This document shows, in pieces, positions 1 to 9,000 of a DNA stretch of 64,000 nt; the first letter of the stretch is position 1, and each line of letters begins with the position of its first letter. Both the position numbers and the translations under genes were made by a program. Under the pieces are notes generated by a model that worked only from the letters and a program-made list of their open reading frames with translations, did no database searches and had not been told where the DNA came from. The stretch covers positions 1-64,000 of the forward strand of contig NZ_LGDE01000079.1 in the NCBI RefSeq assembly GCF_001279725.1. Reading direction: 5' to 3'. This DNA comes from Streptomyces sp. WM4235 (GTDB lineage: Bacteria > Actinomycetota > Actinomycetes > Streptomycetales > Streptomycetaceae).

Positions 1-83
1 GCCTCCAGGTCGGCGAGGGAGAGCACCCAGCCCTCGGGGTCGCTCTCGTGCGCGACCGCGTCCTCCGCCTCCAGCACCACCAC
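1..83 (-). CDS. possible 5' end of a gene running off the left edge
   Basis: On the minus strand one frame reads from a run of three GTG codons (first at 83) to the window edge. Every codon ends in G or C, which is the codon signature of real genes in this genome, and the peptide (VVVLEAEDAV...) is plausible. The opposite-strand frame of the downstream polymerase gene loses this signature left of about 95, so the two genes would be divergent with about 38 bases between them. No Shine-Dalgarno sequence is visible and the fragment is too short to assign a family. It could be chance. Confidence 0.3.
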   Translation of the reverse strand, partial: MVVLEAEDAVAHESDPEGWVLSLADLE

Positions 84-121
84 GTGGGCGAGGCGGGGCC
101 CTGACGGCCGGGGCGTCGGCG

Positions 122-1714
122 GTGCGCGCGCGGCAGGTCGCCGAGGCCGTACGGGCGGCGCCGGACGGCACCCGGTGGGTATGGCGGTCCACCGCCGCCG
201 TGTATCCGCGCCTGCTCGCCGCCGGGGTCCGCATCGAGCGGTGCTACGACATCGAGAACGCCGAACTGCTGCTGCTCCGCCACGAGGGCCGCTTCGGCGA
301 GCCCCGCTCGGCCGCCGCAGCCTGGGCCCGGCTGGAGGGCCGGCCCGTTCCGCCGGATCCCCCGCAGCGGGCCGCCGAACCCGGTGCCCAGGACTCCCTC
401 TTCGACCCGCAGCCCGCCCCGGTCCCGCTGGACGCCCTGCTCGCCGTCCACGCCGACCAGGTGGAACGGCACGACGCCACCGCCCACCCCGACCGGATGC
501 GGCTGCTCACCACGGCCGAGTCGGCCGCGTTCCTGGTGGCCGCCGAGATGCACCGCTCCGGGCTTCCCTGGCGGGCCGACACGCACCGCGCCCTGCTCAC
601 CGAGCTGCTCGGCGAGCGGTACGCGGGCAGCGGGCAGCCCCGCCGACTCGCCGAGCTGGCCGACGAGGTGTCGGCCGCGTTCGGTCGCCGGGTGCGCCCC
701 GATCTGCCCGCCGACGTCATCAAGGCCTTCGCCGAGACCGGGATCAAGCTCAAGTCCACCCGCCGCTGGGAAATCCAGGAACTGGACCACCCGGCCGTGA
801 AACCGCTGGTCGAGTTCAAGAAGCTGTACCGGATCCACACCGCCCACGGCTGGTCCTGGCTCGCGGACTGGGTCCACGACGGCCGCTTCCGCCCCGAGTT
901 CATCCCCGGAGGCACCCTGACCGGCCGCTGGGTCACCAACGGCGGCGGAGCCCTGCAGATCCCCAAGGTGATCCGGCGTGCCGTCGTCGCGGACCCCGGC
1001 TGGCGGCTCGTCGTCGCGGACGCCGACCAGATGGAGCCCCGAGTGCTGGCCGCGATCTCCCGCGACCCGGCGTTCATGGAAGTCGCGGGCCGTCCCGAGG
1101 ACCTCTACACGGCCATCTCCCGGCAGGGCTTCTCCGGGGACCGGGACATGGCCAAACTGGCCGTCCTCGGCGCGGTGTACGGGCAGACCTCGGGCGACGG
1201 CCTCAAGAACCTGGCCGCCCTCCGGCGCCGCTTCCCCCGGGCCGTGGCGTACGTGGACGACGCCGCCCGGGCCGGCGAGGAGGGGCGGCTCGTACGGACC
1301 TGGCTCGGCCGGACCTGCCCGCCTCCGGTCTCCGTCGCCGACACGGACCCGGACGGCGAGGCAGGCATGCCGCAGGACCGGGACGACGGCTGGACCCCGA
1401 GCTACGCCTCCACCAACACCCGCGCGCGCGGCCGGTTCACCCGGAACTTCGTCGTCCAGGGCAGTGCGGCGGATTGGGCGCTGCTGCTGCTCGCGGCGCT
1501 GCGGCAGTCCATCGCCGCCGCCGGAATGCGGGCCGAGCTGGTGTTCTTCCAGCACGACGAGGTCATCGTGCACTGCCCGGTGGAGGAGGCCGAGGCCGTC
1601 GCGGAGGCCATCCGCGCGGCCGGTGACCGGGCCGGGCGGATCGCCTTCGGCGACACGCCGGTCCGGTTCCCGTTCACCACGGCGGTCGTGGAGTGCTACG
1701 CCGACGCGAAGTGA
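122..1714 (+). CDS. family A DNA polymerase-like protein (bifunctional 3'-5' exonuclease/DNA polymerase family)
   Basis: The 530-residue product resembles the C-terminal polymerase part of DNA polymerase I. It shows a motif A-like segment (VVADADQMEPRVLA, about residue 298), a finger-type stretch (KLAVLGAVYGQTSG, about 342) and a motif C-like QHDEV (about 476) holding the second catalytic acidic pair. The N-terminal 200 residues correspond to a degenerate exonuclease-like region and lack the 5' nuclease of PolA. Actinomycetes carry this as a second PolA-like protein besides PolA itself, probably for repair. The start is uncertain: the frame stays open to the window edge, but third-position GC is normal only from about position 95, so GTG at 122 is preferred although family members are somewhat longer. 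A parS site lies 14 bases beyond its stop. Confidence 0.85.
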   Translation: MRARQVAEAVRAAPDGTRWVWRSTAAVYPRLLAAGVRIERCYDIENAELLLLRHEGRFGEPRSAAAAWARLEGRPVPPDPPQRAAEPGAQDSLFDPQPAPVPLDALLAVHADQVERHDATAHPDRMRLLTTAESAAFLVAAEMHRSGLPWRADTHRALLTELLGERYAGSGQPRRLAELADEVSAAFGRRVRPDLPADVIKAFAETGIKLKSTRRWEIQELDHPAVKPLVEFKKLYRIHTAHGWSWLADWVHDGRFRPEFIPGGTLTGRWVTNGGGALQIPKVIRRAVVADPGWRLVVADADQMEPRVLAAISRDPAFMEVAGRPEDLYTAISRQGFSGDRDMAKLAVLGAVYGQTSGDGLKNLAALRRRFPRAVAYVDDAARAGEEGRLVRTWLGRTCPPPVSVADTDPDGEAGMPQDRDDGWTPSYASTNTRARGRFTRNFVVQGSAADWALLLLAALRQSIAAAGMRAELVFFQHDEVIVHCPVEEAEAVAEAIRAAGDRAGRIAFGDTPVRFPFTTAVVECYADAK

Positions 1715-1728
1715 GCGCCCCACGGCGA

Positions 1729-1744
1729 TGTTTCACGTGAAACA
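1729..1744. promoter_or_regulatory. parS site (ParB-binding palindrome)
   Basis: TGTTTCACGTGAAACA is a perfect 16-base palindrome and matches the bacterial parS consensus exactly as I know it. ParB binds and spreads from such sites to organise the origin region for segregation. In Streptomyces many copies cluster around oriC, with a few further out. It lies between the polymerase-like gene and the convergent GNAT gene, the usual intergenic position. Confidence 0.9.
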
Positions 1745-1816
1745 CGGCCGGCACGACGGGCGTTCGGGGCGTTGGCCGTTCGGGCCTTGCCGCTCGGGAG
1801 CGGGGGCGGGGGCGGG

Positions 1817-2317
1817 TCAGTCGAGGCCGTGGAAGTAGACGTGGAACGCGTCGCGTTCGAACCCTTCCGACTCGTACAGCCCCTGGGCGATGTGGTTGTC
1901 GTATGCGGTCTCCAGCTGTACGCCTGCGACCCCGGCCTCGGCCGCGCGGCGCAGGACCTCGCGCAGCAGCGCCCGGCCCGCGCCGGTACGCCGGCCGGCC
2001 GGGGCCACGTACAGGTCGTACAGGATCCAGATGGGCCGCATGGAGAGCGAGGAGAAGGTGCGGTACACCTGGGCGAAGCCGACCGTTCCGATCTCCGGGA
2101 CATCGGCGAGCAGGACGAGCGACTCGTCCTTGCGGATGCGTTCGGCGAGGAAGGCGCGCGGCTGGTCGGGGTCCTCGACGGTCACCTCGTAGAAGTCCAG
2201 ATAACCGCGGAACAACTCGGCGGCGATCGGGACGTCCGCCTCGCCCGCGACGCGCAGGACGACCCCGGCGCCTTCCTGCGGGGACCGGGTGGCGTGCTCC
2301 GCCGGCTGACCGTGCAT
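1817..2317 (-). CDS. GNAT family N-acetyltransferase
   Basis: A 166-residue protein with the GNAT fold. It contains a central beta strand with YDLYVAP followed by the acetyl-CoA pyrophosphate loop RRTGAGRAL (an R/Q-x-x-G-x-G/A-type signature, about residues 95-103), and ends with the YESEGF segment found near the end of many family members. It would transfer an acetyl group to an amine of unknown identity in the cytoplasm. The start is ATG at 2317 because GGGAGAA lies seven bases upstream on the minus strand. Longer in-frame starts to 2377 lack a ribosome site. It is convergent with the polymerase-like gene and stands alone. Confidence 0.85.
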   Translation of the reverse strand: MHGQPAEHATRSPQEGAGVVLRVAGEADVPIAAELFRGYLDFYEVTVEDPDQPRAFLAERIRKDESLVLLADVPEIGTVGFAQVYRTFSSLSMRPIWILYDLYVAPAGRRTGAGRALLREVLRRAAEAGVAGVQLETAYDNHIAQGLYESEGFERDAFHVYFHGLD

Positions 2318-2515
2318 GTCTGTTCTCCCTCGTCCGTTCCTCGCGGACGACCCTAGTCCGCGGGCGGCACACCCCACACGTGGTCGGAGCGGCGGAGATC
2401 AACCCGCGCCCCACCGGCCTCTGTACCGGCGCCCGGCGCTCCAACGGACCATGCGTACACGGCACGGCAGGCGTTGGGCACGCCACTCGCGCCCACGCAG
2501 CAGAAAGGGGGCCGC

Positions 2516-2665
2516 ATGACCACGCGAAAGAAACCCACCGAGCAGAACGCTCCCCTCCGCTCCCGCGAGGGATGCTCACGCACGGGATCGCGGTCCCCAG
2601 CCGCCGCATGCGCCGCCCGCCCCCGGAAAAAGCAAAAGCCCCAGGTCACGGCGAGTGAGTCCTGA
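2516..2665 (+). CDS. possible 49-residue basic small protein
   Basis: A short ORF with a good ribosome site (AAAGGGGG five bases before ATG) that encodes a Lys/Arg/Ser-rich peptide beginning MTTRKKPTEQN. Its 3' end overlaps, on the other strand, the hairpin that looks like the tRNA-Thr terminator. I recognise no family. The stretch 2318-2676 otherwise holds only this ORF and that terminator. Confidence 0.25.
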   Translation: MTTRKKPTEQNAPLRSREGCSRTGSRSPAAACAARPRKKQKPQVTASES

Positions 2666-2670
2666 GGCTT
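2636..2670 (-). terminator. terminator of tRNA-Thr
   Basis: On the minus strand AAGCCTCAGG pairs with CCTGGGGCTT (10 pairs, one G-T) and is followed by a T-rich run. It lies seven bases beyond the mature 3' end of the tRNA, the expected position of a rho-independent terminator. Confidence 0.7.
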
Positions 2671-2676
2671 CTACAG

Positions 2677-2750
2677 AGCCGCCTTCGGGATTCGAACCCG
2701 AGACCTACGCATTACGAGTGCGTTGCTCTGGCCAACTGAGCTAAGGCGGC
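2677..2750 (-). tRNA. tRNA-Thr (anticodon CGT)
   Basis: A complete cloverleaf on the minus strand. The acceptor stem pairs GCCGCCT with AGGCGGC. The anticodon stem ACGCA/TGCGT holds the loop CTCGTAA, so the anticodon is CGT (window positions 2714-2716) and reads ACG. The T arm carries GGTTCGAATCC. The discriminator base is T and CCA is not encoded, as is usual in Streptomyces. Confidence 0.97.
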
Positions 2751-2920
2751 ACCGCTGGGAGACGAGAATTCCCCCGAAGGGACGCTCTCATCAGCAGCGG
2801 CGCCAAGTCTACAGGGTTAAACCGGGTGCCCTGAACCGGGTTGTCCGGGGCTCAGGAAACACCCACAAACCCGGCTGAAATGGTCACCCGCAGAAGGTCG
2901 ATGTGCCGCGCGCGGGCCCG

Positions 2921-4507
2921 TCAGCACTTGGTGCCGTCCTTCGGTGCCTTGCCCTCCAGCAGGTACGTGTTGATCGCCGTGTCGATGCAGTCGCTGCCGC
3001 GTCCGTACGCCGTGTGCCCGTCGCCGTCGTACGTCAGGAGCGTGCCCGAGTCGAGCTGCCCCGCCAGGGACTGCGCCCACTTGTACGGGGTCGCCGGGTC
3101 CCTGGTGGTGCCCACCACCACGATCGGTGCGGCGCCCTTGGCTTCCAGCGCCCGCGCCGACCCGGTCGCCTTGACCGGCCAGTACGTGCAGTTCAGCGAG
3201 GCCCAGGCCAGCCCCGCGCCGAAGACCGGGGAGGCCTTCTCGAAGGAGGGCAGCGCCGCCTGGACCGCCTCCGGACCGGAGAAGGCAGGCGGCTGGTCGA
3301 GGCAGTTCACGGCGGCGTTGGCGAACATCAGGTTCGCGTACGTGCCGTCCGCCTCGCGCTCGTAGTAGCTGTCGGCGAGCGCCAGCAGGCCGGCCCCGTC
3401 GCCGTTCATCGCGGAGGTGAGCGCCTCGCGCAGTTGCGGCCACGCGCTCTCGTCGTACAGCGCGGCGATCACCCCGGTCGTCGCCAGCGACTCCCCGAGG
3501 GGGCGGGCCGGGTCTCCCGAGGGCACGGGCTGGGCGTCCAGCTTGCGGAAGAACTCGTTCAGCCGCTGCGCCACCGCGTCCGGGTCGCCCGAGCCGAGCG
3601 GGCACTCCGGCTGCTTCGCGCAGTCCTTGGCGAAGGACCGGAAGGCCGTCTCGAACCCGGCCGTCTGGTCCCGGTTGAGTTCGAGCGCGGGCCTGGACGG
3701 GTCCATGGCCCCGTCCAGGACCAGCCGGCCGACCCGGCCCGGGAAGAGGTCCGCGTACGTGGCCCCCAGGAACGTGCCGTACGAGGCCCCGACGTACGAC
3801 AGCTTCTCGTCGCCCAGCGCCGCTCTGAGGATGTCCATGTCGCGTGCGGCGTCGACGGTGGAGACGTGCGGCAGGACCCGCTGCGAGCGCGTCTTGCAGC
3901 CCGCCGCGAACTTCTTGAACGCCGCCACCAGCAGGGCCTGCTCGGCCTTGTCGTCCGGCGTCTGGTCCACCTGGGTGAACCGGTCCATCTCCGGTCCGGA
4001 CAGGCACTCGACGGGGCTGCTGCGCTCCACCCCGCGCGGGTCGAAGGACACCATGTCGTACCGGGCCCGCACGGCCGCCGGGTAGCCGATGCCCGCGTAC
4101 GCCTGGAGGTACCCGATGCCCGACCCGCCGGGCCCGCCCGGATTGACGACGAGCGAACCGAGCCGCTTGCCCGGGCCGGTGGCCACGCGGCGGGCCACCG
4201 CGATGTCGATGGACTGCGCCGAACCGGGGGTGCCGGGGTTCGCGTAGTCCAGCGGTGCCTTCATGGTGGAGCACTGGAAACCGGGGACACCACAGTCGCG
4301 CCAGCTCAGCTTCTGCCCGTAGTACGGACGCAGCGCGGCCGGGACGGCCCCCGGCGCGGCCGTGCCGGCCGTGGATTTCGGCGTGTTCCCGGACGAGGAC
4401 GCGGAGGCGCGGGTTCCCCCGGAACCCTCCGAAGTGCACCCGGCAAGCAGCAGCCCGGCGGCTGCGATCACGGTTCCGGTGGTGCGCAGCAGGCGACTGG
4501 TGTCCAT
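2921..4507 (-). CDS. secreted alpha/beta hydrolase lipoprotein, TAP-like (tripeptidyl aminopeptidase family)
   Basis: A 528-residue exported hydrolase. The N-terminus is a lipoprotein signal (hydrophobic stretch, then lipobox LLLAGC at about 19-24). The catalytic nucleophile lies in GASYG (about residue 240), the oxyanion region in VNPGGPGGSG (about 120), and the catalytic histidine in DGDGHTAYG near residue 500. Members of this family, including the streptomycete tripeptidyl aminopeptidase, release N-terminal tripeptides from extracellular peptides. The substrate here is inferred. No Shine-Dalgarno sequence precedes the ATG, but TAGGCT lies six bases upstream, which suggests a leaderless transcript. 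It lies downstream of holB in the same direction but has its own promoter signal. Confidence 0.88.
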   Translation of the reverse strand: MDTSRLLRTTGTVIAAAGLLLAGCTSEGSGGTRASASSSGNTPKSTAGTAAPGAVPAALRPYYGQKLSWRDCGVPGFQCSTMKAPLDYANPGTPGSAQSIDIAVARRVATGPGKRLGSLVVNPGGPGGSGIGYLQAYAGIGYPAAVRARYDMVSFDPRGVERSSPVECLSGPEMDRFTQVDQTPDDKAEQALLVAAFKKFAAGCKTRSQRVLPHVSTVDAARDMDILRAALGDEKLSYVGASYGTFLGATYADLFPGRVGRLVLDGAMDPSRPALELNRDQTAGFETAFRSFAKDCAKQPECPLGSGDPDAVAQRLNEFFRKLDAQPVPSGDPARPLGESLATTGVIAALYDESAWPQLREALTSAMNGDGAGLLALADSYYEREADGTYANLMFANAAVNCLDQPPAFSGPEAVQAALPSFEKASPVFGAGLAWASLNCTYWPVKATGSARALEAKGAAPIVVVGTTRDPATPYKWAQSLAGQLDSGTLLTYDGDGHTAYGRGSDCIDTAINTYLLEGKAPKDGTKC

Positions 4508-4716
4508 GCGGCGAGCCTAAGGCCTGCCGGAGCACCCGGCCGGGCCCGCCGGTCCGGGCCGACCGACCGCCGCGCCGGGCACGGGCCACCGCCCGGCGCG
4601 GGCCGGGAGAGTCCCGGCGGCCGCGCAGGAACGCTCGTACGGGTGAACAGGTCAACGGACGGCGGACGACGAACGGCGGTCGACCAACACCCGCCGGCGC
4701 CGCCCGGCCTCGGGGG

Positions 4717-5928
4717 TCAGCCCGCGCGCAGCGCCATCGTCATGGCCTCGACGGCGAGCAGCGGGGCCACGTTCCGGTCGAGGGCCTCCCGGCAGCCGAT
4801 GATCGCCTCGATGCGCCGCAGCGTGCGCTCCGGGCCCGAGTCCCGGGCGATCCGGTCCAGGTCGGCCCGTATCTCCTCATTGGCGATGGCGAGGCCCGAG
4901 CCGAGTTGGAGGGCCAGCACGTCCCGGTAGAAGCCGGTGAGGTCGGTGAGCGCCAGGTCGAGGCTGTCGCGCTGGGTACGGGTGCGGCGGCGCTTCTGCC
5001 GGTCCTCCAACTCCTTCATGACGCCCGCGGTCCCCCTCGGCATCCTGCTGCCCGCGCCCGCTCCGGCCCCGAGCGCGGCCCGCAGTTCCTCGGTCTCCTT
5101 GGTGTCGACCTCTTCGGCGAGGTACTTGGCGTCCTCGGCGGCGGCGTCGACGAGTTCTTGGGCGGCCTTGAGGCAGTCGCCCACGTCGTTCACCCGGAGC
5201 GGCAGTCTGAGCACGGCGTTGCGCCGTGATCGGGCGGCTTCGTCGGTGGCCAGTCGGCGGGCCCGGCCGATGTGGCCCTGCGTCGCACGGGCGGCCGCGG
5301 CGGCGAGGGCGGGCTCGATGCCGTCACGGCGCATCAGCACCTCGGCGACGGCGGCCACGGGTGGAGTGCGCAGGGTCAGGTGCCGGCAGCGGGAGCGGAT
5401 GGTGGGCAGCACGTCCTCCAGGGAGGGCGCGCACAGCAGCCACACCGTCCGCGGGGCCGGTTCCTCCACGGCCTTGAGCAGGACGTTGCCGGCGCCTTCG
5501 GTGAGCCGGTCGGCGTCCTCCAGGACGATGACCTGCCAACGCCCGACGGCCGGCGACAACTGGGCCCGGCGGACCAGCGCCCGGGTCTCCTTCACACCGA
5601 TGGAGAGGAGATCGGTACGGACGATCTCCACATCGGCGTGTGTCCCGATCACCGTGGTGTGGCAGCCGTCGCAGAAGCCGCAGCCCGGTTCCCCGCCGAG
5701 GGCGCGGTCGGGGCTGGTGCACTGGAGGGCCGCCGCGAAGGCGCGGGCCGCGGTGGCCCGCCCCGATCCCGGCGGGCCGGTGAACAGCCAGGCGTGGGTC
5801 ATCCTGGACCCGGCGGGCAGCGGTGTCCCGTCCGACGTGGCCGTGACCTGCGCGTCGGCGTCACGGGCGGCGGCGGCGAGTTGCGTCTGCACGCGCTCCT
5901 GACCCACCAGGTCGTCCCATACGGGCAT
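4717..5928 (-). CDS. holB: DNA polymerase III subunit delta prime
   Basis: A 403-residue AAA+ clamp-loader subunit. It begins VWDDLVGQERV, carries a modified Walker A (GPPGSGRAT, with Arg in place of the usual Lys, as in non-hydrolysing delta prime), a zinc-binding module (CGFCDGCHT about residue 90), and a sensor-type region IRSRC (about 180). Delta prime works with the tau/gamma and delta subunits to load the beta clamp. ATG at 5928 is chosen over GTG at 5940 because AAGGTGG lies eight bases before it. The gene follows tmk, 163 bases apart; tmk-holB adjacency is common in actinomycetes and links dTTP supply with replication. Confidence 0.93.
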   Translation of the reverse strand: MPVWDDLVGQERVQTQLAAAARDADAQVTATSDGTPLPAGSRMTHAWLFTGPPGSGRATAARAFAAALQCTSPDRALGGEPGCGFCDGCHTTVIGTHADVEIVRTDLLSIGVKETRALVRRAQLSPAVGRWQVIVLEDADRLTEGAGNVLLKAVEEPAPRTVWLLCAPSLEDVLPTIRSRCRHLTLRTPPVAAVAEVLMRRDGIEPALAAAAARATQGHIGRARRLATDEAARSRRNAVLRLPLRVNDVGDCLKAAQELVDAAAEDAKYLAEEVDTKETEELRAALGAGAGAGSRMPRGTAGVMKELEDRQKRRRTRTQRDSLDLALTDLTGFYRDVLALQLGSGLAIANEEIRADLDRIARDSGPERTLRRIEAIIGCREALDRNVAPLLAVEAMTMALRAG

Positions 5929-6091
5929 CCCGCCCACCACCTTTCACTGTCCGTGCGTACCTGTGCACATTCTGACGGACGGCACTGACACCGACGGCGC
6001 CCGCACCACCCGCACCTCCGGCGTCTCGCGCACCGTCAGCGCTGTCAGCGCCCACTCAGGCCGGGGCCGAGGGCCGAGGGCCGAGGCCCGC

Positions 6092-9000
6092 TCAGCGGCG
6101 GCGACCCCGGCGGTCCTCGTCGTCCTCGTCGTCCTTGCGCGAGCCCAGCAGTTCGTCCGCCAGGGTCGGCAGGTCGTCCATCGGGGTCGCCTCGGCCCAG
6201 TCCGACGGCGCCCGACGCGGCCGCCCCTCGTCGTCGACGACGGGAAGCTCGCGGGTCACGTCGTCCTCGCGGTCCGGGTTCGCGCCCCGGCCGCGGTGCC
6301 CCGACTCCCGGAAGATGTCCGAGGGCACCCGGTCGGCGGGGTTCTCCTGGGGTCGGCGGGCCGTCGGCCGGGAGGCGGACGGGGTCTGACCGGAGGACGC
6401 CGACGCCGATCGAGCGGGACCGTCGGCCGGGCCCGCGTCACGGACCGGCGGCAGCACCGAGGTCTCCGCGGCCGGGTCGACCTTCGGCACGGGCACCGTC
6501 TGGGTGACGTCGTCGGGCTGCACGAACCGCTTGACCACAGGGGTCTCCACCGTGATGGCGTCGTTCGGGTGCGGGTCCTTGCGCATCCCAACCTTCGGCG
6601 CGGGCGCCTCCGCCGGGGCGTCGGCGGGTGCGGGTGCCGGGGCGGGCGGCGGAGCGGCGGCGGCCTGGGCAGCCGCCCGAGCCGCCGAGGCGGCGGCCGA
6701 GGCCTCCGCCAACCGGCGTGCCTCCTCGGCCCTGAGCAGGGCTTCCTCGGCACGGCGCTGCTTCTCCAGCCGCCGGTCCTCGGCCTCGGCGCGCAGCCTG
6801 GCCTCCTCCTCCGCCTGGGCGCGCAGCCGCTCGGCCTCCGCCGCGCGGGCCTTCTCCTCGGCTTCCGCGCGCAGTCGCTCGATCTCGGCCCGGGCCCGGG
6901 CCTCCTCGGCGACGCGCCGCCGCTCCTCTTCCGCCTTGCGGACGGCCTCGGCCTCGGCGATCCGCCGGGCCTCCGCCGCCTCGGCCTCGGCCTTGACGCG
7001 GGCCTCCTCGGCCTCGCGGGCCTTGCGGGCCTCCGTCTCGACGCGCAACCGCTCTTCCTCGGCCTTGCGCGCCGCCTCTTCCTCCGCCTTGCGCTTCGCC
7101 TCGGCCTCGGCGAGCCGTCGGGCTTCCAGCTGCGCGGCGATCTCCTGCTCGGAGAGCGGCAGCATCCGGTCCAGGCGGTGCCGGACGACGGTGGTCACCG
7201 AGCCCGGGTCCTGGCCCGCGTCCACCACCAGGTAGCGCCCGGGGTCGGCCGCGGCCAGCGTCAGGAACCCGGAGCGCACGCGCCGGTGGAACTCCGCGGG
7301 CTCCGACTCCAGCCGGTCCGGCGCCTCGGTGAATCGCTCCCGGGCCGTCTCCGGCGACACGTCGAGCAGCACGGTCAGGTTCGGTACGAGTCCCCCCGTG
7401 GCCCAGCGGGAGATCCGGGCGATCTCGGTCGGGGACAGGTCGCGGCCGGCGCCCTGGTAGGCCACCGAGGAGTCGATGTAGCGGTCGGAGATGACCACGG
7501 CGCCCCGCTCCAGGGCGGGCCGGACCACGGTGTCCACGTGCTCGGCACGGTCGGCGGCGTACAGGAGCGCCTCCGCGCGGTTCGACAGCCCGGCCGAGGA
7601 CACGTCCAGCAGGATCGAGCGCAGCCGCTTGCCGACCGGGGTGGCTCCCGGCTCGCGCGTGACGACGACCTCGTGGCCCTTGCCCCGTATCCAGTCGGCC
7701 AGCGCCTCCACCTGGGTGGACTTGCCGGCGCCGTCACCGCCTTCCAGGGCGATGAAGAAGCCGGTGGCGGAGGCGGCCTGGAGCGGTTCCCCACCGCGCA
7801 GTGCCTCGCGCAGGTCGCGGCGCAGCGGTACTCCGCTGCGGTCGTCCGCCTTGGTCAGCACCACCACGGCGACGGGCAGCAGCAGGGCGCCGACCAGCAT
7901 CAGGGTGAAGGCCGCACCGCCGTGCGAGAAGACGACCTCGCCGCCGGTCAGCCGGTGCGGACCGATCGCGGCGGCCAGCAGCGGGGCGGCCACCGCCCCG
8001 ACGGCCACGGCCACCCGCACGACGGCCTGGAGGTGCTCGGTGACCCGGGCCCGACGGAACTCCTCGGTCTCCTGGTCCAGCAGGGTGTGCGCGGTATTGG
8101 CGGCGGTACCGGCGGACGTGCCCGCGAGCAGGGCCAGGAACAGCCCGGTCGCCATGTCCGGGACCAGCCCGACGAGCAGCAGCGCGAGCCCGGTCACCGC
8201 TATGGCGAGGGCGAGCAGCCTGCGCCGCGACAGGGCGGGAAGGATCTTGCCGGCCTGGGTCGCGCGGATGCCGAGGCCGGTGCCACCGACCAGCGCGAGG
8301 ACCAGCAGGGCGTACGAAGCGGGTCCGCCGCCCAGGTCGAAGCCGTGCAGTACGGATACGGAGGCTGCGGAGGCCACCGCTCCGGCGACGGCGGCGGAGG
8401 CCAGGACGAGCAGCGGGACGGCGCCCGTACGGCCCTTGTCGGGACGGTCGCCTGCCTTGGGGGCGCGCAGTCCCTCCAGCGGGGAGCGCGGGCGCGGGGT
8501 CTTCGTGCCGGGCAGCACCAGGGGGAGCAGCAGCGACACGGAAGCGGCGAACAGACCGGCGGCCACGTAGGACCCCAGGGCGGCCTGGTTCGCGGCGAAC
8601 CATTCCACGCCGAGGCCGAGCGCACGGCCGACCAGCGTCGAGGCGAGCAGTGCGGCGGCCGCGACGGGCAGCGCCGCGAAGGCGGTGCGCAGGGTCAGGC
8701 GCCGCAGCGTGTCGAGGTGGTCCGGGAGCGGCCGTACGGTCGCCCCCTCCGGCGGCGGCGGGGGCAGCAGGGCCGGAGCCGCGCTGTCCTTGGCCAGCGT
8801 CCACAGTCGTTCGGCGGCCCCGGACACGAAGACGGTGGCCAGGAGCGCGGTCATGGCGTGCGCCGGGATCCAGTCCAGCCAGAGCGGGGCGACGACGAAC
8901 AGTGCGATCCGCACCCCGTCGGCGCCGACCATCGTCCAGCGGCGGTCGAGCTTGCCCCCGGGGGCGGTCAGCTTGGCGAGCGGCCCGAGCAGCACGGCCC

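Noticed and set aside
2903..4930. A 675-residue plus-strand frame opposite the TAP-like peptidase
   Set aside because: Shadow frame of a high-GC gene; the minus strand shows signal peptide and catalytic motifs.
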